Assembly: GCA_030220185.1 (NCBI GenBank)
Contig: JASPKZ010002333.1
Span: forward strand, 1,462,899-1,526,898
Origin: Diploptera punctata
Taxonomy: Eukaryota > Arthropoda > Insecta > Blattodea > Blaberidae
Length of the DNA stretch: 64,000 bases
Reading direction: 5' to 3'
Below are positions 1-11,849 of the stretch, piece by piece; position 1 is the first letter of the stretch; each line of letters begins with the position of its first letter. The notes beneath the pieces were generated by a model. The model did no database searches. It worked only from the letters and a program-made list of their open reading frames with translations, and was not told where the DNA came from. Both the position numbers and the translations under genes were made by a program.

Positions 1-126
1 CTGCCACATGTCCTGCCCATCACAGTCCTAGAAAGACCATGTAGCTCACTCTTATGTAGCCTTCTTCATTCACCTGTCTGTTCATCTCTCTTTGGTCTAA
101 AAATGTTCCTGAAATCTTTATTCTCA
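1..126 (-). mobile_element. LINE-A fragment (RT C-terminal region)
   Basis: Read on the minus strand, this stretch resembles the end of a non-LTR reverse transcriptase polyprotein (FGPKRDEQTGE-like, then HKSELHGL). The same sequence family occurs at 720-1430, 11347-11690 and 12640-13262. It is cut by the window start, so its left limit is unknown. It is not a working gene. Confidence 0.7.
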
Positions 127-284
127 ACTTTAAATACTAGGAAATAAAATATTTTAGGAATGACAGAGGTAGCAACTTTAAAAAATCTTCATATAAGAAC
201 CCATTTCCATAAACGCTTCAGAATATTAACATAAACTTATCACTTTTCATTACTTTTTTTATTAGTAATATTCCACAATACAGC

Positions 285-430
285 GTTTCTCTTTCAACCC
301 AAAGTGATTTGTCCTCAGAGGTTCCTGTCGAAAGCATCTTCTTCCCTCAAATCTTTAGTTTCTCCTCACTCCATATATCCAACGTTCTCTAGGTCTGCTT
401 CTTCCACTTCTTCCATTAGCTTTCTTTTCA
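285..430 (-). mobile_element. Probable LINE tail remnant
   Basis: The minus strand reads GRSRPRERWIYGVRRN followed by a stop. This resembles the basic GRPxxRWxDGV segment near the C-terminus of insect non-LTR polyproteins. No other part of the element is recognisable, so the call rests on this one motif. Confidence 0.4.
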
Positions 431-719
431 TTACAATATTTTATTTATCAAATACACTTAGATATACACAATACTGATAATAATTTAATTCAGAACAGAG
501 CTGTGCTATATTACTTGATATATTCATTAGAATATATTTGGCTTTCATGTTTAAATTTTCATTCTCTTTCTTGCAGCATTTGAATTTAATTTTAAAAAAT
601 GATTATACATTCAAACACTCGTTCGTATATCTCACAGATGGGTTGTGATGCTCCTCTTGATGGATAAATTCCTGGAGACACTATGTGACAGTGTGCATTT
701 GTCTCTGAAAAGCCATCAT

Positions 720-1430
720 TATTGTCTTGCCGATGATTTGTATAGGTAGTCTATTGAGAAACATTAAGAAATTGGTACTGGAAGTAAATATAAATAAAAT
801 TAAACATATGTTCACAAATAGAAATGCATTATATAATGGAAATGGACAGTTAATGACAAATGAGGGAAATTTTAAAGAAGTGGCTGAATTCAAATACCTA
901 GGAACAATAATCACAAATAGGAATGAGATGCACAAATAAATTAAACATAGGTTTAATTCTGGAAATGCATGCTATTATGTATTAGAGGGACTCTTGTTGC
1001 AAGAAATGTTGAACTGAAAATATATAAAAGTGTTATTTTTCCAGGGGGGGGGGAGAAAAGATTACGAGTATTTGAGAATAAAGTTCTTAGGAAACATTTT
1101 GGACCAAAGAGAAATTAAAATTAACAGACAGACAAATGGAGAAGACTATACATAACAGTGAACTGCATTATCTTTATAGGAAACCAGATATAATAAGAAC
1201 AGTTAAGTCTCATAGATTGTGATGAGCAGGACATGTTGCACAATGAGAACGCAAGAGGGACAATGAAGCTTCATGCAGGAAAAGTAGAATTGAAAACACT
1301 CAGTTGGTAGACCAAGAATGAGGTGGGAAAATAACATTAACCGCACGTTGTAGGGATGCATGGAGAGCCTATGTCTGCGCGGCCATGAACCTATGGGTTT
1401 GATAGTGCCATTTAGTTAGTTATAGACTAA
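720..1430 (+). pseudogene. LINE-A reverse transcriptase fragment
   Basis: This is a 5'-truncated non-LTR retrotransposon copy. The plus strand shows the FKYLGTIITNRNE motif at about 890-930, typical of the region after the RT palm in insect LINEs. Broken reading frames then give LYRKPDIIRTVKSHRL at about 1170-1220. It ends at a short GTTA-type tail near 1415-1430, as the other LINE-A copies do. Several stops and a G-run near 1045 disrupt the frame, so the copy is dead. Confidence 0.75.
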
Positions 1431-1599
1431 ACTAATAAATACAAATGTATAATAGCATTGCAGAAAAAATTATGCAGATGAATTAATACCATGATCTTGC
1501 TGTTAGAGCTTCTGGTTTCAGTTCATGAGGTTCCTGCTTAGACCACAGGAATTTTTCCTTAAAAGAAATTATTCCTGGTGTCGCCCATATTCTGGAAAG

Positions 1600-1872
1600 A
1601 GGTAAAGGTAAACGGATCCCACTACAGGCCTTAGGAGGCTCCCACTTTTTCTAGACAATCGGTACTTAGTGTCAGCCCTGCGTGACGGCCGCCTTTACCC
1701 CCAGAACAAGCGTCTGGTACTCATTTCCGTTAGAGGCTGAGTAGACCCCAGGGTCATAGTGCCGCCAGATAGTTTGGGTCAGTTTAAAATTCTGACCCCA
1801 TCGGGACTCGAACCCTCGACCTTCCAGCTTGTAGAATAGCATCTTAACCACTATGCTATGGTGTACCCCATG
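1600..1872 (-). mobile_element. SINE1, tRNA-derived, minus orientation
   Basis: On the minus strand the head at 1790-1866 is tRNA-like. It has a box A-like AGTGGTTAAGATGC and a box B-like GGTTCGAGTCC, followed by a body that recurs without its head at 29281-29465. It is flanked by AT-rich DNA. A functional tRNA is unlikely because the head is fused to a repeated body. Confidence 0.7.
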
Positions 1873-3530
1873 CCCATATTCTGGAATTTATGTTTAAGTT
1901 TAGATTTAAAGACTCTCCTGATGCTTAGTTATAATTTTCACACACTATATTGATGTAGTAACTCTGCCTTCCAGGCGTCCCAACCTCAGAGGTAGGTTAC
2001 AATTCTACCAATGCCAGAATTGTAATAAGACATCTGGTGGCATTTGGCATAAGAAAATAATACATTTCAAAATTGGATGATTATAATAATTTTATAATTA
2101 AGCAGTCAAAATGCTGCAGGAAAGAAAATCGAAATTTAAACATGAAAGCCAAATATTGATTTAATTTAAAATAATGATCTCCATAATTAATATATAAATA
2201 TTTTATCTTAAAGATGGGAAGATGCATTTCTTGCACTTTTATTTATATGTTTGTAAAGTTTGGTGACTTCACTTGTGATCAAATTTCTACCTAATTGAAA
2301 AAAAATTGTCCAACCTTAAGAGATGTTTTACTATGTAACAAACAATTGAGAGAGCCAAACAGAGGATTTCAGTTAATTAATTTTGAGTTGTTTCCTACCT
2401 ACATAACTTATTAGAGGAATTTAAACCTTACATCTAGGAATATCCTGTATACAAACTCTTTGAAAAGCCCCAGCAGACCACACATCGGACTGAGGAGGAT
2501 ATTTAATCATAACACAGTTTATTACTACAGCTAACAATTCACATTTAAATGTGTTTTAAAAATACTTACACTCTTAAGATTTTTGTATTTTATTATGTTC
2601 AGTACATTTCTTTAGAGTATTCCTCTTACAGGTTTGTGTTCCAGTAATTGATTTCTCATGTATTGATTTGTATACATAGTAAGTTAGTTGAGTGGACTTG
2701 CAGCATATGTTTAACAATGTCACTGTAATATAAGAAGAGAATTGTCATCCTTTTTGAAGACTGTCTTTGACTAAAACATGTTTGTATTTCTTTTTTTTAC
2801 TCTGAAGATTCTAAGAAGCTGAAGAATGTTAAAGATTTAAAATGTTAACTGTGATATTTAATAGGATTTTAGTATGAATAATATTTACATATTACATTCA
2901 CATTATGAATTAAATGTAACAAATTTCATTCTATAAAATCTAAAACTTCTATAGGTATCTACTTAGATATTTTTATTTATTACCGTAATGTTTACATTTC
3001 TAGACTTTTTTAGGTTATGTTGTGCGTAATTCTATATTACTTACTGTATTCATGGTATTACATTTCTTAAAGGACTTTGATTGTCTTATATTTTCTTCTT
3101 TTGGGTTTTCAATCTCTATTTGTTTTACACCCATTGTTTTGAGATCATCTCCATATTATCAATCCATTCATCTTGTCCTAGTTTTTTTTCTGTTTTCCTT
3201 TCTTCCCCTGATATTCCTTCTAATGATTTTGGATCCTGCTCCTAAATGGCATTCCAAAAAGTATCCCATCCACTATTTTATTCTGTTTGATACTATAATT
3301 TTATAATTTCAAATTCTTTAAATATTTGAATTTAGGTAAATGATATTAATATATTTATATATAAGGCAATTCCATGTAAAATCAACAAGGCTTTCAACCT
3401 TAACCCTCTCAGATTTTAATAATGCTTTAGATGTTTGTTTCAAATTTGTACAGAAATGTAAAGACTACTCAATCTCATTAGAAAAAAAATATACTGATTT
3501 CTGATATACATACTAAGTTCTTAGATCACC
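1873..3530. other. AT-rich DNA without recognisable gene
   Basis: I see no coding exon, RNA gene or recognisable repeat here. The longest open frame (3022-3306, 94 codons) is rich in Phe, Leu and Ile, as expected by chance in T-rich sequence. Confidence 0.5.
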
Positions 3531-3868
3531 ATCATCATGAGGTAGCGTGCTGCCTTGTCGCGCAATGGGCCTGGGTTTGATCCCCGGTTGGGGCAGTTTT
3601 TGTGGGTGAGATTTTTATTGGGGTTTTTCCTCACCTGTAAGACAAATGTCAGGAAAACTTTAAGGCCCAAACGGTCCCCGAAATCATATGGCCATTATCA
3701 TCACCCTTATCATTATCATATCATTATCATCCTTCACCGGGGTGGAAAGCAACGGGAAGCTACCACACCTACAATTCCCTAGTAAAGCTGCAAGCATAGC
3801 ATAAAAATGCTATGATTGCAGTGAAGGACCTGCCTTCAGTCAGAATTACTATGGATGGATCATCATGA
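3531..3868 (+). mobile_element. SINE2 copy, plus orientation
   Basis: The tRNA-like head at 3537-3597 has a box B-like GGTTTGATCCCC and begins with ggtagcgtgctgcctt. The body contains a CATCAT/TATCAT-rich stretch and ends in the conserved tail tactatggatggat. The same element recurs at 9977-10277 (-), 25632-25982 (-), 47936-48291 (+) and as a 3' fragment at 49137-49249 (+). Apparent open frames inside it are shadows shared by all copies. Confidence 0.85.
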
Positions 3869-5640
3869 ACAGATTTACAATGTTTTATCACTAGATCTCA
3901 GATTTGGAGGCAAATGCCTATTTGTTTGAATAAAAAAATATTGGATATAATTACAGATGAGTATGGTTTATGAAAAAATAAGGCAATTGAAAGAATTTTG
4001 TAGAGCTGAAAATATAGGTCTGTGCCTATTTTAAAGGTTTTTTTGTCTGACATTGCCTAAATTGGCTACTTTTACAATTTTTGTCATAAAAGTTAATTAT
4101 TTTAAGTTTTTATGAACTTTTGACCATTTAGAGATTTTCTGTTTTTAATTTGGTGTAGCCTCGAATGCTGTGAAGTGGACTGGAGGGAGAGAAATGAATT
4201 AGTTTTCTTGTAATATTTTTATTATTAATTTCATACATCTTAATGATGAATAAATTTTTCTCTTCAAATATAGTTTTCTTTTATTTACAAAAGGCATTTC
4301 TGATACCCATTCTAATAGGATGTTATAAATATGTCCTCTGTTTTTATGACGAAAACATTCCAGTGCTTGAATAGCTACTAGATGATGATTTGTTGCTTAC
4401 AGTAAAATATTGTTATTCTTTTCAAATGCTGGGCCTTGGCAACGAAGCCATTAGCATTCTTGCTCTCCAATATTTCTCTATGGTGGATCCAACTGGTAAT
4501 ACTTCACAGGTTTGTAGATGTTCGTCAAATGTCTGATGATGGTCTATGAAAGAAACTGACCATTCATTTCACTGTCTGTTATTTATGGTCAAACATATTG
4601 CAACAGAATGTGAGGGGTAGGACTGGTTGACAACTGACTTATAATGAGACAAAATAAAGATAATACAAAATCGTTTGTGGATTTGCAGTTCTACTTCAGA
4701 ACCTCATTCTCCATGTGTTTGTCTAGTTGTTAACTCATGCTCAGTTTAATTGGATAGTGTTATAAGACAATACAATGCAGATTAATAAGTCATCTTTAAT
4801 CCATTCATGACTTCAGAACTATCTTATAATGTGAGAATCATTTTCTGCTGATTATGCAATAAGCTAGTAAGAACTCTCACCAAATTGATTGTGTATTTTA
4901 TCCATTGTGGTGTAAAATTCATTAACCATTTTTGGATAATTCAAACTGATTATTTTGACTTCATGTACTTTTAAAACCTTTATTAAGAGAAAAAAAAAGA
5001 TAATGATAACAAAGTGTACATATTCTTGTTGACTCTTTAACTCATGCCCCAAATGGGAGTCAATGACCAATCACGTTTCAATGATTTCTGTTTTACAACC
5101 AATCAGAGTCATGTTTCACAAAATATTTATCAGTGTTATATTTACCATATTAAAGAAAGCTCCTCCTTTTTAATATTCTGAAAAGTTCTGACGATTATTT
5201 TGCAGTGACTGAGAATATAAGAAATACGGCTACCAGATTGTATATATAGTGCATAGATGTCAACACATAGCACTTGCAGAAGTTAATATAAAAACATTTG
5301 TAGCAATTTATTATACCACCAAAAAAGAAACCACTGTTTGCACTTTCTTAAATGTATTTTTTCCCAGGTAATAATCCAGAAAAATATAATTGTCATATTT
5401 ACATCATATGACATCAGAAATTAATTAATATACAGTTTGATGTGTTTCATTTTTTCTCCACTAGAGAGCATTCTTACAATATTGTGTTCCTTTGGCAATA
5501 AATAGTATGATCTGGTTGCAGTGATAAACAAAAGAAGCAGTAGAAGCGTTTCTCATTTGTTTTCAAAAATCGCCGTTTACATTAAATATATAAATATTTT
5601 AAAATAACTATAATTAAATAATGATTTGTGAGTAAACAGC
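3869..5640. other. AT-rich DNA, nothing clear
   Basis: I see no gene. A short stretch at about 4215-4275 resembles the SINE4 tail seen elsewhere (tttttattattaattt, then tctcttcaaata), but it is too degraded to call. Confidence 0.45.
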
Positions 5641-5649
5641 TTAATTTTA

Positions 5650-5795
5650 TTCGTTAAATAGTCCTAACAAATGCCACTCTTGATTTCCAAATTCTCTAGA
5701 TAAATTCACTCCTCACTTCGTGAGTCGTGAATTTATCGATAATTTGGAAATCACTCGTGGCATTACTTATGAAAAATATTAACGAGTATTTTTTA
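5650..5795. repeat. Foldback palindrome (MITE-like)
   Basis: Two arms of roughly 45-60 bases pair around the centre ctcacttcgtgag near 5732. The left arm holds gatttccaaatt and gataaattcac; the right arm holds the exact complements gtgaatttatc and aatttggaaatc. Outer parts (aatgccac / ggcatt) also match. No coding potential. A palindromic MITE or foldback element is the simplest explanation. Confidence 0.65.
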
Positions 5796-6340
5796 AATGG
5801 ACAATGTTATACATCAACAGGCCAAGCACCATTTAAAAAAATATATATATTTTGATGCCATCTGTCGCACTGTCTCATGAAGGGAGTGTACACACACTTT
5901 TAGCACCAATTTTTTTAATATAGCCTTATTATTAAAGAAAAAGTAATTGCCATCAGTCTTATCAGAGATTCTGTGTTTTAGAATAAACGGCTATGAATCT
6001 AGATTTTCATAAACATAATCTAAATTCTTCATCATGCAGCTAATTGCCAAATGTCCCCTGTCTTAGATTGTTAATGCATAAATGAGTATTGTTAGTTTGG
6101 CGCTAGAGTTTAAAATGTAAGAAAAACTTTAAACTAATTTTTCTCGAAACTTACATAATGGCAAATAGCCAGTTGATGCATAATGCCATATTTAGAATTT
6201 TCAAAACCTATTTTTGTTTTTCTTGTGTGTAATTTTTGGAACCTATTTTGTCTTATTTTTGTATTTTTCATATATAATTTTATGTTTATTTTGCCTATTT
6301 TAGGTGCCTAAAACTTACTTTTATGATGCCTAAAATTCCA
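5796..6340. other. AT-rich DNA, nothing clear
   Basis: I see no coding exon or named repeat. Composition is similar to the flanks. Confidence 0.45.
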
Positions 6341-6344
6341 AGCT

Positions 6345-6560
6345 CAAATTGCCATGTTGATCTGTGACCAGTGTTCTATATTCTTATCCTTTTCATCAAA
6401 ATCTATCTTCCCAGTCCCAGTCTTGCAATCTTTTTTTTTATATTCTGCAGCTGGTGTTTTTTGGTCTACCTCTACCTCTCCTTCCCACTGGAATCCAATT
6501 GAAATCCTTCTTAGTAACCTTTCTTCATCCAGTTCTAAGATGATTTAAGATTATAAAGTA
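6345..6560 (-). mobile_element. LINE-E tail fragment
   Basis: The minus strand reads FNWIPVGRRGRGRPKNT, a stop, then KKRLQDWDWEDR. This matches the C-terminal basic region of a non-LTR polyprotein also found at 11850-12150 on the plus strand (LEWIRNQRKRRHE, then RLEMNRRKESK). It is a 5'-truncated dead copy. Confidence 0.6.
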
Positions 6561-6837
6561 ATCTCTAAATTAAGAATTAAAAAAATTAAAACAAAATATC
6601 AATTAGTAATTTGTGTGTGATCCATGGAGGATATTTTTGATGGAAACTGGATTTTACAAATTTACAAGTCACTGACACAGTTGGGGATTGTACTTGTGAC
6701 CTTTAAGGCAATAAATGCATTGGTAATTGTACTATTCAACTATGGAGACTGGCTTTATTTACATTATCCATTGCAAATGACTCCATTAATAAAAATAATG
6801 TCCAATTTGTTTATTCATTCTTTATTTTCTTCATCAT

Positions 6838-7200
6838 CATCATCATAGTACATTCACGAATTTAGACCATTTGTTGACCTGTTTTGGCCTCAAGAGAAAC
6901 ACCATCCAAAAGTCTTTTGAGTGGTCGTCCTGGTCTTCTTCTTCCTGCAGGTTGATATCTTAACATTTGTTTGGGTATTCTGTGATCTTCCATTCGATGA
7001 ACATGTTGCATCCATCTTGACTTATAATCAGAAATTTTGTTTTCTAAAGATCATGTGTAATTCTTCTAAGATGTTATTTTCTTCATTGTTTTAATCCACA
7101 TGTGATCGTATCATAACCATTGGAAATACTGTTGATTATCCTGTTAGAGAACTTCCATACATCTTCTTGCAAACAATTAGTGTGACAGTTTTAGTCTAAG
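6838..7200 (-). mobile_element. LINE tail with GAT-type 3' end
   Basis: The minus strand carries an open stretch at about 6868-7030 reading SRWMQHVHRMEDHRIPKQM, then GRRRPGRPLKRLLDGVSLE. This is the typical end of an insect RTE/CR1-like polyprotein. The 3' end at the left is a (GAT)n run, CATCATCATCAT on the plus strand. Further upstream the frame decays. Confidence 0.7.
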
Positions 7201-7499
7201 AAAAGTAGTTTGAGCCATCTTTTCAGTACTTTTTTTTAATAATTTTTTTTTTGGGTAATTTCTTTCTATTTTCTTAATAACAATGAACAAATTCATTCTC
7301 ATTATGTTTTCCTTCCAGTTTTGCTGATATCTGCACCATGTTCAAACATTTTTTAGGATTTCATGTTGTCAGTTTTAGCCACCATATCTTTCCTTGGCCA
7401 GATGTAGATTAGAAGGTCTAGTATTAGTATTGTTGAATTTAATTTCAGTAGTTTTTTCTCCATTTCATATCTGTTCTATTGCAAACTTCACTGTCTTTA

Positions 7500-8546
7500 C
7501 TATAAGGGCACAGTGGGCCCGTGCTCAGGCCCCCATCCTCAAAGGGGCCCCAAAAAACTGACATATTTGCTTACACTATGCTATGCTTGGGATGATAAAC
7601 TCCACTTGTTCTCCTGTGACACAGTGCCACCTTTCGGCTTCAAGAGGTCTTGCTTTTCGTAGTGATAATGAGATATTTGGGTCTCAAACTAACAGGAATT
7701 ATTTGGGATGCTTAGAACTGATTAGTGAATTTGATCCTTTTCGTTCTGATCATATAAAAAACTGCAGAAATCATGGAAAAGGAAGTACATCATATTTGTC
7801 TGCAAATACTTGTAATGAATTTAGTAATGTAATTGGACAACAAGTTTTAAAAACAATTGTTAACGAACTAAAATCAGCAAATTACTACTCTATCAGCGTG
7901 AAGTCTATGTCAGATCTCTCCCACGTTGACCAACTAACCTTCATCGTTTAGATATGTAAAAGACGGAGAGCTATTGAGAGATTTTTACAATTTTTGCTAT
8001 GGATGAACATAATGCACAGTACATAGCAGATACCATTTTAAATATTTTTGAAAGCCTTGATATTCCTATAAAAGATTGTCACAGGCAGAGTTACGATAAT
8101 GCATCAAATATGGCTGGAAAGTATTGTGGTGTTCCATCAAGAATAAAAGATAAATGTGAATTTGCAATTTTTGTCCCATGTGCCGCACATTCACTAAATT
8201 TAGTAGGTATTCACGCTGTTGATTGTGTTTCTGAAGCACTAGCATACTTTCAGTTTATCCAAAAATTGTTCTTGGCTTCGACCAAACGATGGAAAATTAT
8301 GACATAGAATTTGGATGCAAATAAAGTCTTGAAACCTCTCCCAGATACTAGATGGTCTCCATGTGCTAATGCTATTAATGCTTAGCAAAACGGTTATTTA
8401 AATATTTCTGAAGCTTTGTCATCAATTGCAAGTGACACCAATCAACCAGGAGAAACATGAAACAAAGCTCAAAGCTTAGCAAAAAAATAAAATAAGAATA
8501 CAAATGAAAAAAAATATGGAAAAATTAGAGGCTATTCTTCTAACGA
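7500..8546 (+). pseudogene. hAT-type (ZMYM1-like) transposase, 5' part
   Basis: Two open segments (7583-7951 and 7999-8307) read like the DUF4371/ZMYM1-like hAT transposase family. Recognisable motifs are SMSDLSHVDQLTFIV, IPIKDCHRQSYDNASNMAG and FVPCAAHSLNLVG. The CRxQSYDNxxxMxG segment is the usual catalytic-domain landmark. Stops and a frame change at 7950-7999 show it is dead. It is interrupted at 8547 by a LINE fragment and resumes at 8900. The GC-rich start near 7505-7555 may lie close to the element end. Confidence 0.8.
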
Positions 8547-8890
8547 AAAATGGTGGCCAAAGATCAAAACAGATAAAGAACTTTGGAGAAGTACAAATCA
8601 AAATGAAATTTGTAAAGAAAACAAATTTAGAATATGGAAATGGGTTTGACATGTATTAAGGAGAGAGAATGATTACATCACAAAAAAGGCATTTGATTGG
8701 AACCCCCAAAGATCGAGAAGGCGAAGAGGAAGACCTTAGGGCAACATGGAGTAATACCATTAGGAATTAAGCTGAACAGGCAGGGATGAGTTGGAATGAA
8801 ATCAAGGCATTGGCAAACATCAGAGTGCATTAGCGAGCTTTTATCAAGTCCCTATGTTTCCCAATGGAGTGACCAGGACTACAACTACTA
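8547..8890 (+). mobile_element. LINE-C 3' fragment nested in hAT
   Basis: The plus strand reads HVLRRENDYITKKAFDWNP then RSRRRGRP and, after stops, AEQAGMSWNEIKALA. This is the tail of a CR1/RTE-like polyprotein. It is flanked by the 9-bp direct repeat cttctaacg at 8538-8546 and 8891-8899, so it is a target-primed insertion into the hAT copy. It is strongly 5'-truncated. Confidence 0.85.
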
Positions 8891-9690
8891 CTTCTAACGG
8901 AGATATGGAATAATATTTTAGGAATTATGAATGAAACAAGCTTAAGTTTACAGAATAGCACTATGACCATGGACGTTTCAATAAAACTTTATGCATTATG
9001 TCAATAACGCACGCAATAATTTTGATCAGTACAAATCGTCTGCTTAAGAAAAAAATCCAAATGCTGACTATAAAGATAAGTCAGAAAGAAAAAGAATTCA
9101 CAGCACACACATTACTTTCCTTGAAAGACTGTTACAGTTGAATGGCAAAGAAAAATTTCGTGTAGATACATTTATTCCAGTAATTGACACATTATATGCA
9201 CATTTAAAAAATCATTTGGCAGCATACCAAGAAATTGATAATCATTTTAATTTCTTTGTCGATTAATAACAACTGATTCTAACAAATTGACAAAAAATGC
9301 AAAGAATTTGCAGAATTCCATCACAAAGACATTAATGCATATGAACTCAAGTCAAAATGTTTTCATATAAGGCAGTATTTATAGAACATAGTAATGGAAT
9401 CAGTGGATTCAAGTATCTCAGTCTAACATAACCTAATAAAGTGTGATAAATTGTAACAAACTTTTTTATGTGTTGAAGTTGCTACAAGAATATTCCTTTA
9501 CTTAATGGTTAGCAATTGTAGTGGAGAGCGCTCATTTTCACAGCTATAGAGAATAAAAAATTAATTACGAACAACAATGTTAAAAGAACAACTAAGTAAA
9601 TAATTTGTTAATTATATGCATAGAAAATGATATCCTTAAAAAAATAAACTTTGAGGATATAACAGAAGATTTTGCACAATAGAAATCCCA
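8891..9690 (+). pseudogene. hAT-type transposase, 3' part
   Basis: After the nested LINE the hAT frame resumes with EIWNNILGIMNETSLSLQN. Near 9505-9560 it contains LMVSNCSGERSFSQL, the hAT C-terminal dimerisation motif, followed by LRTTMLKEQLS. Many stops and frame changes are present. With 7500-8546 it forms one element of about 1.85 kb before insertion. Confidence 0.75.
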
Positions 9691-9976
9691 AAAGAAACCA
9701 TTATCATAATTCTAACCAATTCAAACCAGCATCATACTTACCTAATTATTAACATATGTATATTTGATTGTTACCATAATAAATATAAGATCATAGCAGA
9801 AAAATGTTTCTGTCATTCACTTTTATTACTTTCCAACAGTGTCCCAAATTATTGTGCGCCCAAGGGCCTCGGCATGGCCTAAGATGGTGCTGATTGCAAA
9901 AGTAAACTGATTTAACTAAGGGTAGATTTTTAAATTTATTAAAGCAAATGAACATGACTACTGAACACCATGTACT

Positions 9977-10277
9977 TCCATCCATAGTAATTCTGCCTGA
10001 GGGCAGGTCTTTCACTGCAATCATAGCATTTTCATGCTGTGCATTGCAGCTTTATTAGGGAATTATAGGTGTGGTAGCTTCCCGTTGCTTTCCACACCGG
10101 TGAAGGATGATGATGATGATAATGGCCGGATGATTTTCAGGGACCGTTGGGCCCTAAGCTTCCTTACATTTGTCTTACAGGTGGGGAAAAACTCTGAAAA
10201 AAATCTCAACCGACCAGGAATCAAATCCAGGCTTGCTGCGTAACAAGGCAGTACGCTACCTCGAGACCACAGCTGTG
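9977..10277 (-). mobile_element. SINE2 copy, minus orientation
   Basis: This is the inverse of 3531-3868. The tail tccatccatagtaattctg lies at the left and the tRNA-like head, with its aggaatcaaatccagg box B complement, lies at the right near 10205-10265. It sits about 390 bases upstream of the first BORCS5 coding exon. Confidence 0.85.
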
Positions 10278-10667
10278 GACACACCATGCACTTATACTTG
10301 GAAATTATTTAATAACTGTGTAATTAAATAGAGGAGTATATTGTTGCAATGTTGACATGTATTTCTGCTCATTTATCCACAATTTTAACTTATAAGAAGT
10401 TTACACAAGTTAATTGAATAGATTTAATTTAAGTAATAATTAAATCTGTATATGTTTATTTAACATTGTACGCTTTTATTCATCTCAAATCTTTCTATAC
10501 TTTCACCCTAAACTTTAGTTAATAATGTCATTAATACATCAGAGATTTCTTAGTGATACTTGCTTTATACAGCAGCTAAAATTTAGGATCAAAAAATATT
10601 TGAACCCCCAGTAGAAATATTGCCCAGGATGAGTGATTATTAATTATATTTCTTTGTTTTTGTGCAG
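10278..10667 (+). other. AT-rich DNA before first coding exon; splice acceptor
   Basis: The stretch ends in a good acceptor, a T-rich tract followed by tgtgcag at 10661-10667. An upstream non-coding exon is therefore likely, but I cannot identify it or a promoter in the window. Confidence 0.5.
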
Positions 10668-10878
10668 ATAAAAAATATGGGTTCGGAGCACAGCTCTCAA
10701 CAGGGTCCAGGTTCTGGCACAGGCCGAACTAATTTGCATAGAGGTAAATCTGCACCGGAGAGAGATTCCACACCAGAGGGTGAAGGAGTGCGACCTGGCA
10801 GCATTTCTCCTGGACCAAGCATCTGCTCTGATTCAGATCTACCATACATCTCATACACTGTTAACAGACCTATAGGAG
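10668..10878 (+). CDS. BORCS5: BORCS5 first coding exon (residues 1-67 and 1 base)
   Basis: The start codon is taken at 10677 because the protein then begins MGSEHS. That is an N-myristoylation signal (Gly2, Ser6), and vertebrate BORCS5 also begins MGSE. An in-frame ATG at 10662 lies before the acceptor, in the intron. The exon runs from the acceptor tgtgcag to the donor GTAATA at 10879, leaving one base (phase 1). The residues are low complexity, rich in Ser, Gly and Pro, and probably disordered. BORCS5 (myrlysin, LOH12CR1) anchors the BORC complex on lysosomes through its lipidated N-terminus, and BORC recruits ARL8 for kinesin-driven movement. This N-terminal part is longer than in vertebrates (270 versus about 196 residues overall). 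Confidence 0.88.
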
Positions 10879-11267
10879 GTAATACTCTTACTAATATGTT
10901 TGTACTGTATGCATTGTACCAAAAATAGGCAAAACCTCGGGTATGAATTCCTCAAACCTACGGATGAAGAAAGATTATGTCAACATTGATCCAAAAATGT
11001 ATTGTTTGAGTTATTAGAGATACAAATACATTTCAAAAATATTTTCTACAATTAATTTCCAGCGAACAAATGTATTATAGCTGTATGTGTTCTTAAGCTC
11101 TTGTTATAGCTCCTTAAGAGAGATTTACTTCTTTCCTCAATAACTTACATGTGTTATCAGTATATCATATTTTTTTCAAAACTAAGTGAAGAAAACAAGT
11201 ATTTTTGATCAATTTAATAAATAAATTATTATACACAGCTAAGCTATTACAATTTTTGAACCCAGAT
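10879..11267 (+). other. Start of intron 1, AT-rich
   Basis: The donor GTAATA is followed by AT-rich sequence with no recognisable element until the SINE3 fragment at 11268. Confidence 0.5.
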
Positions 11268-11760
11268 AATACGTTAGTTCCTACTAGATGTCTCATTTAG
11301 GTGATATGCTGAAATCTGTAAAGAAATAAGCATAACTAAATTAGCTAACTAACTAACTCACTGGCTCTATCAAACCCGTGGGTTCACGGCTGCGCGGACA
11401 TAAGCTTTCCATTCATCCCTATCCTGAGCTAATGTTTCTATCATCCCCTGTATAATCTAATTCCCTCAAATCATGGATAATGTTATTCTCCCACCTCATT
11501 ATTGGTACCAACTGGGTGTTTTCCCTCTGGTTTTCCTACTAGAAGCTTCCATGCACCTCTTTCATCCCCCATATGTGCCACATGTCCTGCCCATCACATT
11601 CTATGAGACTTAACTGTTCTTATTATATCTGGCTTCCTATACATATCATGTAGCTCACTATTATGTAGTTTTCTCCATTCACCTGTCTAAAACTAAATTA
11701 GCTAGGTCAAGAAACTCCAGCTAGGTGAGCACCCATGTCTCTATGATAAACATATGGGAC
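11268..11760 (+). mobile_element. SINE3 3' part, split by LINE-A
   Basis: The pieces 11268-11346 and 11691-11760 match the body of the SINE3 copy at about 13865-13985 (tactagatgtctcatt, then ttagctaggtcaagaaactcc). The tRNA head is missing. The interruption is the LINE-A insert described separately. Confidence 0.7.
11347..11690 (-). mobile_element. LINE-A 3' fragment with 13-bp target duplication
   Basis: This is the inverse of the LINE-A tail. The GTTA-type 3' end, seen as taactaactaactcactgg, lies at the left. It is flanked by aactaaattagct at 11334-11346 and 11691-11703. The minus strand encodes the same NSELHDMYRKPDIIRT-type residues as the other copies, without an intact frame. Confidence 0.85.
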
Positions 11761-11849
11761 ATATGCAGAATCCAAACGTACAGTTTTGTCCATTATTTTT
11801 GTCATTCCTTATATTAACCTTATATTGATTGTCATTTTTATTTTAAAAA

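Noticed and set aside
9838..9895. hAT right terminal repeat
   Set aside because: The GC-rich stretch is suggestive, but it does not match the left edge near 7505 as an inverted repeat.
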